Assembly (NCBI GenBank): GCA_000466585.1
Contig: KE993501.1
Location: forward strand, 62,001 to 126,000
DNA length: 64,000 nucleotides
Direction of reading: 5' to 3'
DNA from: Clostridiales bacterium oral taxon 876 str. F0540
GTDB taxonomy: Bacteria; Bacillota; Clostridia; Clostridiales; Clostridiaceae
The position numbers and the translations under genes are program-made. Positions 53,741 through 62,772 of the stretch are shown piece after piece. How positions within the stretch are numbered: the stretch's first letter is position 1; the number at the start of each line of letters is the position of its first letter. Below the pieces are notes generated by a model. That model made no database searches and had not been told where the DNA came from. It was given only the letters and a program-made list of their open reading frames with translations.

Positions 53741-54832
53741 ATGAAAGTAATATTACCATTTAAAATAAACTACAGTCCAATTAAGAAACTGGCTTTGATC
53801 AACTTTGAAAAGAAGCCGGATAAGCTTTACAAAGGATTGGAACTGCAATATATAGATGGAAAGTCATATGGCAAAGGCTATCGTATAATTGCGTATAGAA
53901 ATGATGATTATGTTGATGTGTACGATGATTATTCGTTAAAGTATATAGAAAATGAAAAATTTAATGTGGTTGAAAACGGGTTGAATAAGCATGTTCAAAC
54001 TCGTTTAGATAATGTAAACTTTGAAAGAACAAACGGAAATGTAGAGATTACTTTTACATTTTCAGATTTGCTTAATAGGGAAATAAGTGTTTCGATTATT
54101 GAGCATTCCAAGAAAAAAAGCATACCGATGAATTTGTTGGCTCCAGTTGGGGTTGGATCCAAGAAGCCAGATTTTATGCCGGCGTTCTTTCTATATGATT
54201 TTGATTTTGTGAGAAGATCGAAAACAGCTGCAAATGTTGAAATAGATGGAAATAACATTGATCTAGACAAGTTCCCAATGCCCATGAATATGCAGTTTAG
54301 ATATTATAGCAGGTATAGTGTTAACTGTCAGATTATAGAGTTTATAGATGTTAACTATACTAGATTAATAGAAGTTGAATTAGATGAAAATTTGAGTTTT
54401 ACAGAGGAGTGTGTTAAATACTTCTTTAATAGTAATGGAGGTTTGGAAACTATTAATATTGAAGCAGGAAATAATCCAATAACTATTGAATTTATGCCTG
54501 CAGTAACATTTAATAAAGATATAGAAGGGGAATTTCGTATTGCTCCTGCTGAATGTATGGGCTATATAAAAGGTGATTATCAAATAAATGGGGATGAAAA
54601 TGAACGTACTTACGAATTAAAGCTTATTCCCAGTGGAGGATGGACACCGGTTCCTAACTCTAGGATAACAAAAATGTTGTTTAGTCCTAAGTCAATGTTT
54701 TGTTGTTGGAGTAAGAAATATTTGCTTAATGAAGTTATATATCTCAAAGATATGGTGGCTGATGGAAAGTGGACTAATGGAAATCTAGAAGGTAATACAC
54801 TTTCTAATGGGAAGATAAATTCCAACATATAA
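53741..54832 (+). CDS. Unrecognised 363-residue protein
   Basis: I do not recognise a family. The protein has no signal peptide or membrane segment and alternates charged and aromatic residues in a beta-rich pattern, with a Cys pair at MFCCWSKKY near residue 313. It follows the acetyltransferase by 14 bases, with an AAAGGGGATT site, so the two are probably co-transcribed. Codon use is like the surrounding AT-rich genes. A carbohydrate or lipid-binding beta-barrel role is possible but unsupported. Confidence 0.7.
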   Translation: MKVILPFKINYSPIKKLALINFEKKPDKLYKGLELQYIDGKSYGKGYRIIAYRNDDYVDVYDDYSLKYIENEKFNVVENGLNKHVQTRLDNVNFERTNGNVEITFTFSDLLNREISVSIIEHSKKKSIPMNLLAPVGVGSKKPDFMPAFFLYDFDFVRRSKTAANVEIDGNNIDLDKFPMPMNMQFRYYSRYSVNCQIIEFIDVNYTRLIEVELDENLSFTEECVKYFFNSNGGLETINIEAGNNPITIEFMPAVTFNKDIEGEFRIAPAECMGYIKGDYQINGDENERTYELKLIPSGGWTPVPNSRITKMLFSPKSMFCCWSKKYLLNEVIYLKDMVADGKWTNGNLEGNTLSNGKINSNI

Positions 54833-54894
54833 GGCTGATGTAAAACAATTTTAGATTGACTTCTCGTTAAATTTTATACTGGAGGAAATAACAT

Positions 54895-55686
54895 GTGAGC
54901 TACTGGAACACAGCAGTCTGCAAAACAAACGGAATTAACATGCACTACACAAGAACCGGGGGAAATAAACCGCCTTTAATTTTACTGCATGGTTTAATGA
55001 CTAATGGAATGTGCTTTACAGAATTGGCACGTGTTTTTGAGAAAGAATATGACGTAATTATGCCGGATGCCAGGGGACATGGTAATTCGAGTGTACCTGA
55101 CTATGGATACCGATACGAAGACCATGCAAACGATGTTGTCGGTTTAATAAATACCCTAAGACTTCCTCCTCCAATCCTGCTCGGACATTCTATGGGAGGG
55201 ATGACTGCAGCAGTGGTAGCAAGTCGTAAACCAAATCTGCTCCGAGGTCTTATCTTAGCTGACCCAACGTTTTTGAGTCCAAAAGTTCAGCGCCAGGTTC
55301 GCGATAGTGATGTAGCTGATCAGCATCGACGAATGCTCAATATGTCATTAGAGGAGGTAGTGTCAGACGCGCGGAATAGACACCCTAATCGCTCAGAGGA
55401 AGCCCTTGAACTTTTCGCTCGTGCACGACTTCAAACTAGCATGGCTTCCTTTGACGTTCTCACGCCGCCGAACCCTGACTATAAGATGTTAATGAGTGCA
55501 ATTGACATTCCTAGCCTCATGGTATTTGGTGATAAGGGAGTGGTTTCATCTGCTGTTGCTGAAGAACTGCAACTCCTTAATCCAAGGCTTCAGGCGCAAC
55601 AAATCAAAGAAGCCGGACACAGTGTCCACTTAGACCAGCCAGAGCGCTTTGCGGCTGTCGTTGGATCTTTTATACGTTCAATTTGA
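54895..55686 (+). CDS. Alpha/beta hydrolase
   Basis: The 263-residue protein has the hydrolase fold: ILLHGLMTNGM (oxyanion region, about 29-39), the nucleophile elbow GHSMGG (about 96-101), an acid residue in FGDKG and the catalytic His in AGHSVHLDQPERF. It resembles esterases and haloalkane dehalogenase-like hydrolases; the substrate is unknown. The start is GTG 54895 after GGAGGAAA. It uses many CGT/CGC codons and GC-rich stretches unlike its neighbours, suggesting transfer. Confidence 0.88.
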   Translation: MSYWNTAVCKTNGINMHYTRTGGNKPPLILLHGLMTNGMCFTELARVFEKEYDVIMPDARGHGNSSVPDYGYRYEDHANDVVGLINTLRLPPPILLGHSMGGMTAAVVASRKPNLLRGLILADPTFLSPKVQRQVRDSDVADQHRRMLNMSLEEVVSDARNRHPNRSEEALELFARARLQTSMASFDVLTPPNPDYKMLMSAIDIPSLMVFGDKGVVSSAVAEELQLLNPRLQAQQIKEAGHSVHLDQPERFAAVVGSFIRSI

Positions 55687-55737
55687 ACAGTAATTGGTTC
55701 ATGAAAGTACGAATATAGTTGAATCTAGTTAAAATAA

Positions 55738-55772
55738 AAGGACTAAACAACCTGAACAGTTGGTTAGTCCTT
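55738..55772. terminator. Bidirectional terminator between convergent genes
   Basis: AAGGACTAA and TTAGTCCTT form a 9-bp stem extended by CAAC/GTTG. A T-rich stretch follows on the minus strand (CCTTTTATTTTAAC). It serves the hydrolase and the minus-strand small protein. Confidence 0.7.
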
Positions 55773-55824
55773 AGTTTAGCATCACCTTTTCCACACATCT
55801 TCAAGGAAAAAAATCAAGTTTATA

Positions 55825-56007
55825 CTAATTTTCGTTATGACCTTCATTTTCTTTTACTTTTCTTATGTTGAACTCATCAATAAAATCTTCTTTAAGTTCA
55901 ATCGATGCTTTTTCTACGCCATTTTTAACTGCAGCTAAAATAATTATAAACAAGGAAACTGGACCTAATGCTATTATTGCCATTATTACTATGCTTTCCG
56001 TATCCAT
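55825..56007 (-). CDS. Small single-span membrane protein of unknown function
   Basis: The 60-residue protein has one N-terminal membrane segment (about 5-27), then a charged tail with a Lys/Glu-rich end. An AAAAGGAGTG sequence lies just before the two possible starts (GTG 56010, ATG 56007), with unusually short spacing. I do not recognise a family. Confidence 0.45.
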   Translation of the reverse strand: MDTESIVIMAIIALGPVSLFIIILAAVKNGVEKASIELKEDFIDEFNIRKVKENEGHNEN

Positions 56008-56268
56008 CACTCCTTTTAGTGCAATATGTTATAATGTAAATTGCTTAAGATAATTATACCATATAATGTAATACGATACATTTTTGTTATACCTTTAAAA
56101 ACAAAATAATTATTTAACGCATATACCGTAAAAATTTTTTAACATGGTAACGAAATTATATCTTATTACGTCTTAATATAAAGGAGGGCTTTTATTAATA
56201 AAGAATGTTTGTTAGAATAGTGTTAAGAAAATAAATTATAAAAAATTTACCTGCAAGGAGGGGATGCT

Positions 56269-57654
56269 GTGAGAAGGAAAAGAAAAAAAACCAGTAAGAC
56301 TGGCGGGAGGATAATAGTTAGTTTTACTTTAATATTTGCTATATATCTAGGAATTTCAATGTTTTTCACAAAGCATTTATATTTTGGCTCTCAGATTAAT
56401 GGTATTAATGTATCGGGCAAAACAGTGACGGCAGTAAAAGTGCAGCTTTTATCAGAGCTTCAGGGATATAGCTTGACTCTAAAGGAGAGGGGAGGCAAAA
56501 TTGAGCAAATCAAGGCGGAGGATATTGGTTTGAAATATAAATCCGATGAGCAAATTCAGAATTTTAAGGATGAGCAGAATCCTCTTAAGTGGGCAGCACC
56601 ATTTTTTAATTCAAAGAGTTATGCGATGACAGCAGGAATTGAATACAATAAGGAGCTATTAAAAGAGCAAGTGGATAAACTATCTATTTTCGATAGCAGT
56701 AACAGCATAGAACCTAAAAATCCAAGCTTAAAATATACAGACAATGCTTATGTTATTGTAGACGAAATAAAAGGTAACAAGATAAATAAAGAAGTTTTGC
56801 TTAAACGTGTGGAAGAGGCCGTATCCAAGATGGAAAGCACAATAGATTTGGAATCCTCTGATTGTTATATAAATCCACAATATACTTCAAAATCTCAAAA
56901 GGTTACAGATGTTAGAGATACGCTAAACAATTATGTGTCTTCTAAAATTACCTATGCATTTGGGGAGCATAAACAGACTTTGGATAGATCAACAATAAAT
57001 AAGTGGCTGTCAGTTGATGCTAATTTCAATGTCAATATTGATGAGAAAAAAGTAAAAGCTTATGTAGAGGCTCTTGCTAGTAATTATAATACAGCGGGCA
57101 AGACAAGAAGCTTTCATACATCATCAGGAAATACTATAAATATTGGCGGTGGCGATTATGGCTGGAAGATTGATACCGCCAAAGAAACTAGCAATCTAAT
57201 TGCAGCTGTAAAAAATGGACAAACTATAACAAAAGAACCTGAATATGTTCAAAAGGCTTCTTCACATGGAAGCAGTGACATCGGAAATACTTATGTGGAA
57301 ATAGATATGACAAAGCAGCATTTATGGTTTTATAAAAATGGCTCATTGGTAGTGGAGGGAGACGTTGTTACAGGCAATACAAGTCGTAATAACGCAACAC
57401 CGGGAGGTATTTACAGATTAAAGTATAAACAGAGAAATGCCACTTTAAAGGGTGAGGATTACAGCACTCCGGTGAGCTTCTGGATGCCGTTTAACGGCAA
57501 TATTGGAATTCATGATGCAACCTGGCGAAGTGTGTTCGGAGGTGATATTTATAAGACAAATGGCTCACATGGCTGCATAAATTCACCTTACACAGTAGCC
57601 CAGACAATATATGATAACATTACTACCGGTACACCTGTTGTGTGTTACTATTAA
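56269..57654 (+). CDS. L,D-transpeptidase with PG-binding domain (YkuD/ErfK type)
   Basis: The protein makes 3-3 cross-links or attaches proteins to peptidoglycan. A short cytoplasmic tail and membrane segment (about 17-37) precede a repeated PG_binding_4-type region (about 50-310). The C-terminal YkuD domain contains GIHDATWRS and the catalytic SHGCINSPY (Cys436). The start is GTG 56269 after CAAGGAGGGG. It lies just upstream of the VanR/VanS-like pair, suggesting a shared wall-stress role. Confidence 0.9.
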   Translation: MRRKRKKTSKTGGRIIVSFTLIFAIYLGISMFFTKHLYFGSQINGINVSGKTVTAVKVQLLSELQGYSLTLKERGGKIEQIKAEDIGLKYKSDEQIQNFKDEQNPLKWAAPFFNSKSYAMTAGIEYNKELLKEQVDKLSIFDSSNSIEPKNPSLKYTDNAYVIVDEIKGNKINKEVLLKRVEEAVSKMESTIDLESSDCYINPQYTSKSQKVTDVRDTLNNYVSSKITYAFGEHKQTLDRSTINKWLSVDANFNVNIDEKKVKAYVEALASNYNTAGKTRSFHTSSGNTINIGGGDYGWKIDTAKETSNLIAAVKNGQTITKEPEYVQKASSHGSSDIGNTYVEIDMTKQHLWFYKNGSLVVEGDVVTGNTSRNNATPGGIYRLKYKQRNATLKGEDYSTPVSFWMPFNGNIGIHDATWRSVFGGDIYKTNGSHGCINSPYTVAQTIYDNITTGTPVVCYY

Positions 57655-57734
57655 AACTTTATGTGACTGTTGTTATTTCTACATTCACTAGTCCTTGTTT
57701 GGATAGAACATCATTAAGACTACTATAAATCATA

Positions 57735-57770
57735 AAGGATTGCCTGATTAGGTAATCCTTATATTTTTGT
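57735..57770 (+). terminator. Terminator after the L,D-transpeptidase
   Basis: AAGGATTGCC and GGTAATCCTT form a 10-bp stem with one G-U pair and loop TGATTA, followed by ATATTTTTGTTTT. Confidence 0.75.
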
Positions 57771-57899
57771 TTTAAATAATCCTGATTAGGTTGTGATGGA
57801 ATTGTTAAGAGAATCATTGTAAGGAAAATTGTATATAAGAGAATTGCATTTCATAGGTCAATACCTTATATTAGTATTGGAAATAAATTAAAGCCCAAA

Positions 57900-57940
57900 T
57901 TAATAAAACCTTAAGATTTTCATAAGAAAATTAATATGAT
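57900..57940 (+). promoter_or_regulatory. Candidate VanR-like operator before the two-component genes
   Basis: Half-sites TTAAGA (57911) and ATAAGA (57922) are exactly 11 bases apart, with TTAATA a further 11 bases upstream (57900). OmpR-family regulators bind tandem half-sites with this spacing. TATGAT at 57935-57940 could be the -10 box. The same motif occurs at 59818 and 60865. Confidence 0.55.
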
Positions 57941-58003
57941 ATAAACTTTTGTTTTGCGCTACAATAGTAATGATTGTTTAATCAGGAAGAGGGGATAAAG
58001 CTT

Positions 58004-58702
58004 ATGAGTGCCAATATTTTGGTTGTAGATGATGAGCAGTCCATAGCGGACCTAATTGAAGTTTATTTAAAAAATGAAGGATTTATGATATACAAATTTT
58101 ATAACGGTCAGGATGCGCTTGGATGTATTGGGTCAAAGCAGCTTGAGCTTGCCATACTTGATGTCATGCTGCCGGACATTGATGGCTTTACTCTTTGCCA
58201 GAAAATCAGAGAAAATTATAATTTCCCTGTTATCATGCTGACAGCTAAAGATGAAGAAATCGATAAAATCACAGGGCTGACATTAGGTGCGGATGATTAC
58301 ATAACAAAGCCTTTTCGCCCTTTGGAGCTTGTTGCCCGTGTAAAGGCGCAGCTTAGGAGATTTACAAAATATAATTCCTCAGAGTCAAGAGAGGAAGAAC
58401 ACTTAATTGCATTTTCCGGGTTGGTACTTAACATGGATACCCATGAATGTACGCTGAACGAGAAAAAGCTGTCTCTTACTCCTACTGAGTTTTCCATTCT
58501 TTGGGTCCTTTGTTCCAATCGTGGGCGTGTGGTAAGTTCGGAAGAATTGTTTAATGAGGTATGGGGAGATAAGTATTTTACCAATAGCAATAATACGGTA
58601 ATGGTCCATATCCGTCATATAAGAGAAAAAATGAACGATAATGCAGAGCATCCCAAATATATCAAAACTGTATGGGGGGTCGGCTATAAAATTGAAAAAT
58701 AA
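58004..58702 (+). CDS. VanR-like OmpR-family response regulator
   Basis: The receiver domain has acidic residues D9/D10, phosphoacceptor D53 in LAILDVMLPDIDG and Lys in ITKPFRPLE. The C-terminal winged helix (about 140-232) has LTPTEFSILWVLCSNRGRVV. The domain order and sequence resemble VanR regulators of glycopeptide and wall-stress systems. The ATG at 58004 follows GAGGGG; the TTG at 57974 is rejected. Its stop lies inside the kinase gene. Confidence 0.9.
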   Translation: MSANILVVDDEQSIADLIEVYLKNEGFMIYKFYNGQDALGCIGSKQLELAILDVMLPDIDGFTLCQKIRENYNFPVIMLTAKDEEIDKITGLTLGADDYITKPFRPLELVARVKAQLRRFTKYNSSESREEEHLIAFSGLVLNMDTHECTLNEKKLSLTPTEFSILWVLCSNRGRVVSSEELFNEVWGDKYFTNSNNTVMVHIRHIREKMNDNAEHPKYIKTVWGVGYKIEK

Positions 58703-59810
58703 CAAAAAGAGTAATTACTTAAACCTAAAAAGAAAAGTATTCTCGCATATGCTTTTAATTACAGTTATAGCAACTGTGACTGTTTATCTATTACGTTCTA
58801 TCCTCCGTGGGCAAATTGGAAATCGTATTGTTCGATTTTTAGTGAAAACTTTTCATTTTGGTGATTCTGACGCCCAGGTAGTCTATCAGCTTGTGTTTCG
58901 CAACAATTTAGACATGATCCTCTTTGTTGTAATCCTAATATTTTTAGTTATCCTTTTTCGATTTTCAATTTCCTGGTTTACTAAATATTTCGATGAAATA
59001 AGTATCGGCATGGATAGATTGGTTGAGGAATCAGGTGAAGAAATTATATTATCACCGGAATTGGATTTTATGGAATATAAGCTTAATCAGATAAAAAATA
59101 ACTTGGAGAAACAAAAGAAAGCTGCACTTGAGGCTGAGCAGCGAAAGAATGATTTGGTAGTTTACCTGGCTCATGATATAAAGACACCGCTGACCTCTGT
59201 TATAGGATACTTAAGTCTTCTGGATGAAGCTACTGATATGCCTCCTAAGCAGAAGGCAAAGTATGTGGGTATTACTTTGGAAAAAGCTTATAGATTAGAG
59301 CAGCTTATAAATGAGTTTTTCGAGATTACAAGATTTAATCTTCAAAGTATTATTTTGAATAAGGAAAAAATTAATTTACTGTTTATGTTGCAGCAGATGG
59401 CAGATGAATTTTATCCAATGCTAACTCCACAAGGAAAGCAGGTGTCAGTCAATGTGCCTGATGGTTTTACTCTGTGGGGTGATGCAGACAAGCTTGCCCG
59501 TGTGTTCAATAACATTCTGAAAAATGCCATAGCCTACAGTTATGAAGACAGCGTCATTAACATTTCTGCCTGGCAGCAGGACAGATATATAATTATAACT
59601 TTTACTAATCAGGGAAATCCAATTCCGCAGGCAAAGCTCGAAACTATTTTTGAAAAATTTTATCGATTGGATTCTGCACGTTCCACAAACACCGGTGGGG
59701 CAGGGTTAGGACTTGCAATAGCACAAGAAATTGTCACGGCTCACGATGGAACAATTTCTGTGGAAAGCACCACTGAAAATACTACATTCACAGTAAAACT
59801 ACCGTCATAA
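58692..59810 (+). CDS. VanS-like sensor histidine kinase
   Basis: Two membrane segments (near 17-35 and 75-100 of this start) bracket a short extracytoplasmic loop. A HAMP-like linker is followed by the phosphoacceptor His in YLAHDIKTPLTSVIGYL and the ATPase G-box GGAGLGLAIAQEIV. The TTG at 58692 is chosen because it overlaps the regulator's end after a GGGGGG site and gives the usual short basic N-terminus; the frame remains open to 58641. The regulator and kinase overlap by about 11 bases. Confidence 0.88.
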   Translation: MKNNKKSNYLNLKRKVFSHMLLITVIATVTVYLLRSILRGQIGNRIVRFLVKTFHFGDSDAQVVYQLVFRNNLDMILFVVILIFLVILFRFSISWFTKYFDEISIGMDRLVEESGEEIILSPELDFMEYKLNQIKNNLEKQKKAALEAEQRKNDLVVYLAHDIKTPLTSVIGYLSLLDEATDMPPKQKAKYVGITLEKAYRLEQLINEFFEITRFNLQSIILNKEKINLLFMLQQMADEFYPMLTPQGKQVSVNVPDGFTLWGDADKLARVFNNILKNAIAYSYEDSVINISAWQQDRYIIITFTNQGNPIPQAKLETIFEKFYRLDSARSTNTGGAGLGLAIAQEIVTAHDGTISVESTTENTTFTVKLPS

Positions 59811-59834
59811 GAAAATCTTAAGAAGTTCATAAGA
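59807..59834 (+). promoter_or_regulatory. Candidate VanR-like operator before the D,D-carboxypeptidase
   Basis: Three half-sites, ATAAGA (59807), TTAAGA (59818) and ATAAGA (59829), follow one another at exact 11-base steps, the first overlapping the kinase stop codon. The next gene starts about 70 bases downstream. Confidence 0.6.
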
Positions 59835-59902
59835 TAGAATTCCAACATAGCTTCTTATTATGTGGTTGAATAATATCATCACGGAACAAGGAGCTGTTTT
59901 TT

Positions 59903-60865
59903 ATGGTACAAAAACTAAAAAAGAAAAAGCTAGGAATATGCATATATGTGACATTTATATTAATGGTTGCTACTGCTGTATTGATTTACATTAACCTTGG
60001 AGACAATCATATATTTGAGAGAGCATATGACGATGAAATAAGTCAGTTTTCTCCTTCAATAGAACCTAATCTTTCTATTTCTATATCGCCTAATAAGCTG
60101 AAAAGTTCTAACGCGATTTTGATTCGGTTAACGGATGATGCCATACTGATGCAAAAAAATAGCGATAAAAAAATCTACCCTGCCTCTTTGACTAAAATGA
60201 TGACGGCTATTGTTGCTATAGAAAACTTACCTGATCCTAATGAAGAAATAAATTTGACGGAAGCTACTTTTCAGGGACTGTCCGGAGAAGATGCGTCGAT
60301 GGCAGGTTTTAAACCGGGTGAGCAAGTCAAGTCAATAGACTTGTTATATGGTGCACTATTGCCAAGCGGTGCGGAATGCTGCATTGGTCTAGCAGATAAA
60401 ATTGCAGGATCAGAACAGAATTTTGTAAAGATGATGAATAAAAAAGCTGCAGATCTTGGTATGAAAAACACTCATTTTGAAAATGCCACCGGCCTTCATA
60501 ATGAAAACCATTATACAACAGTCAGAGATCTTTCTATTCTTCTTAAGTATGCTTTAAAGAATAATACTTTTCGTGAGATTTTTACTTCGTACCGTCATTA
60601 CGTACCCCCTACAAATAAGCACCCTGAAGGAGTAACCTTTTACAGTACTATGTTTGAAGAACTTAAGAATCAGAACATTACTGGTGGACAAATTCTAGGA
60701 GGAAAAACCGGATACACTAATGAAGCAGGTTTGTGTCTAGCGAGTCTAGCCAAAGTGGGAAAACAAGAATATATTATGATTTCAGCAGATGCAAAAGGAA
60801 ATCATAATACTAAGCAGTATAATATTACCGATGCAGTAGCTGCATATAACAGTATAGAAAAATAA
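59903..60865 (+). CDS. Serine D,D-carboxypeptidase (VanY/Dac type) of the wall module
   Basis: A signal or anchor segment (about 9-31) precedes an S11-type domain. SxxK is in YPASLTKMM (S95, K98) and KTG in LGGKTGY (K268). The usual SxN motif reads LPSGAE (155-157), with Ala where Asn is expected, as in some VanY-like and lactic-acid-bacterial homologues. Removal of terminal D-Ala would lower vancomycin target density. The upstream operator suggests VanR-like control. No VanH, VanA or VanX is present. Confidence 0.88.
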   Translation: MVQKLKKKKLGICIYVTFILMVATAVLIYINLGDNHIFERAYDDEISQFSPSIEPNLSISISPNKLKSSNAILIRLTDDAILMQKNSDKKIYPASLTKMMTAIVAIENLPDPNEEINLTEATFQGLSGEDASMAGFKPGEQVKSIDLLYGALLPSGAECCIGLADKIAGSEQNFVKMMNKKAADLGMKNTHFENATGLHNENHYTTVRDLSILLKYALKNNTFREIFTSYRHYVPPTNKHPEGVTFYSTMFEELKNQNITGGQILGGKTGYTNEAGLCLASLAKVGKQEYIMISADAKGNHNTKQYNITDAVAAYNSIEK

Positions 60866-60893
60866 TAAGTTATTCATAAGAAATTAATATGAC
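60865..60893 (+). promoter_or_regulatory. Candidate VanR-like operator before the VanZ-family gene
   Basis: ATAAGT (60865) and ATAAGA (60876) are 11 bases apart and followed by AAATTAATATGA, a tail shared with the site before the response-regulator gene. Confidence 0.55.
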
Positions 60894-60998
60894 TTTCAAC
60901 CTAACTGGACAGGCTTGATACTGCCTAAAGAATGCAGCATACATGAACTGAAGGCCAGCAAATTAAACAGTGATATAATGATAATGGAGGTATTTATT

Positions 60999-61526
60999 AT
61001 GAATAAACGAGAACGAATTAAATCAGTATTTTTATATGGTGTTTTTATTTGTTACTTATTTTTTTTAATTAAAATGTTATTGTTATCAAGAACTTCTCAT
61101 TCGGGACCTAGGTCAATTAATCTCATTCCTTTTTATAGTATAGCTGAATATATATCCGGCAACACTGATAACTTAAAAAGATTTGCTTTTAGTAATTTGG
61201 TTGGCAATATTATTCTTTTTATCCCTCTAGGCATGTACTTACCATTTTTCAAAAAAGATAAAAGGGTAATCACTAATCTGCTTCTTATATTTATAGTGAG
61301 TTTATTTGTTGAAATCATTCAGGGCCTTTTAGGAATCGGGGCATCGGACATTGATGACATAATTTTAAATTGTTTGGGTGGATTGTTTGGTATATTAGGT
61401 TATAAGTTCTTATTGCTAATAACAGGGAATGAGAAAAAAGCTCGTACTGCATTCACAATACTATCTACTATTGTAGGGTTACCTGTTCTAATATATTTAT
61501 TATTCATGGTGAAGTTAAGGCTCTAA
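60999..61526 (+). CDS. VanZ-family membrane protein
   Basis: The 175-residue protein has four to five membrane segments and the VanZ-family pattern NLIPFYSIAEYI near 40 and NLVGNIILFIPLGMYLPFF in the middle. VanZ members raise resistance to teicoplanin or other lipoglycopeptides in some hosts. The ATG at 60999 follows TGGAGG; the frame to 60915 has no site. The operator-like motif upstream ties it to the preceding two-component system. Confidence 0.88.
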   Translation: MNKRERIKSVFLYGVFICYLFFLIKMLLLSRTSHSGPRSINLIPFYSIAEYISGNTDNLKRFAFSNLVGNIILFIPLGMYLPFFKKDKRVITNLLLIFIVSLFVEIIQGLLGIGASDIDDIILNCLGGLFGILGYKFLLLITGNEKKARTAFTILSTIVGLPVLIYLLFMVKLRL

Positions 61527-61870
61527 ATATATTTATTTCAAATATCTATATACTAAACATACTGTGGAGAACCACATTACGCTAATATCGTGAAGCTAAG
61601 ATGAACATAGAAAAATATCTGAGTATGCGAAAGTCCTAGAATATCATAAGGTGAATCATATCATAAATAAATGAGGTTTTTGGTAGTATACATTGATATA
61701 AATAGATTAAGGCTATTATTATGAAATACGTTATATAAATAAATCAGTAATAAATAAAATTTATTTATAAAATAAAATACAAATATGAAGTGGTACATTT
61801 ATAATAGAATTATGAACAAATAAAAAAATAAGATCTAAGTTTTAATATTATAACTTGGCAAGGTGATAAA
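61527..61870. other. Gene-free gap before the AraC-type regulator
   Basis: These 344 bases hold no plausible coding frame and no clear terminator or promoter. CATAAG and CATAAA occur near 61650, but 17 bases apart, so they do not fit the operator seen nearby. Confidence 0.6.
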
Positions 61871-62623
61871 ATGAATTATGTTTGCAAATATGATAGGAAT
61901 TTTGCAGCAATTTCAGATAGTGTAAGAGCAGATTCTCATAGACACTGGTTGCTGCAAATGTTTCTTGGCTTCGAAAAAGAGCTGAATATTGAAGTTGATG
62001 GAAAACTGATTATTTGCAATGCCATTATTGTAAATATGAATACACTGCATAAATTTAACACTGACGAAAAAATCCATTTTACTATGCTTATTAATCCTAC
62101 ATCAGAAATGGGCCGTGTGGTGAGAGGAATGCTAAAGGATCAATCTTTTTATGTTTTTCCTTATGAAGAAACCGTTGTTATGCAGCAGAATTTTAAAAAT
62201 GCTCTGTTACAGAGAAATCATAATGCTATCTTATCCTTTATTCAGAGTATTAACTCTAAATTTGCTTCGCGTAATACAGCAAGTTTTGATGAACGTATTG
62301 TGGAAGTACTGAGTTGTCTTAATGACTGCCTGCATGAGGATGAGTTTCATCAGATAAAATATTTATCCCAGAAAATATGTCTCTCAGAAAGCCGTCTTGC
62401 GCATTTGTTCAAAGAAGAAACCGGAATTCCGCTAAAAAGCTATATTGTTTTGCATAAGCTTCAAAGTGCGTATGAGCTAATATTCAAAGGAGAGAATATA
62501 ACGGCAGCTGCACTCCATGCCGGCTTTGACAGTCCATCGCATCTTGCATATACTAACAAAATAATGACCGGAATGTCTACAACGAATATCATAAGAGATA
62601 GCGAGTTTTTGAAAGTTTTCTGA
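61871..62623 (+). CDS. AraC-family transcriptional regulator
   Basis: The 250-residue protein has a divergent N-terminal sensing domain (1-140) and a C-terminal double helix-turn-helix with ISLSESRLAHLF-like (residues about 172-183) and GFDSPSHLAYTNKIMTGMS. Position-specific residues fit the AraC/XylS class. The ligand and target are unknown. The ATG follows CAAGGTGATAAA. Confidence 0.85.
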   Translation: MNYVCKYDRNFAAISDSVRADSHRHWLLQMFLGFEKELNIEVDGKLIICNAIIVNMNTLHKFNTDEKIHFTMLINPTSEMGRVVRGMLKDQSFYVFPYEETVVMQQNFKNALLQRNHNAILSFIQSINSKFASRNTASFDERIVEVLSCLNDCLHEDEFHQIKYLSQKICLSESRLAHLFKEETGIPLKSYIVLHKLQSAYELIFKGENITAAALHAGFDSPSHLAYTNKIMTGMSTTNIIRDSEFLKVF

Positions 62624-62772
62624 TGTGTATTTTGGTATTGTGTATTATAGATAAACCAGTTTCAATTAAAATAAATGACTTGTTATGCTATTAACACCAA
62701 AAGTTAAAATAGGACTCGTTAAGTTTTATAAGAAAGAGCTGGAATATCTAGATCAGAAAGGGAGGATACACA

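Noticed and set aside
58297..58705. Long minus-strand frames antisense to the response-regulator gene
   Set aside because: They have no start site or family and mirror codon bias of the real gene.
57900..61526. A complete acquired vancomycin-resistance operon
   Set aside because: No D-Ala-D-Lac or D-Ala-D-Ser ligase, VanH, VanX or VanT is present; only the regulator pair and VanY/VanZ-type genes are.
61640..61680. Fourth copy of the VanR-like operator
   Set aside because: The CATAAG and CATAAA elements are 17 bases apart, not 11, and the flanking tail is absent.
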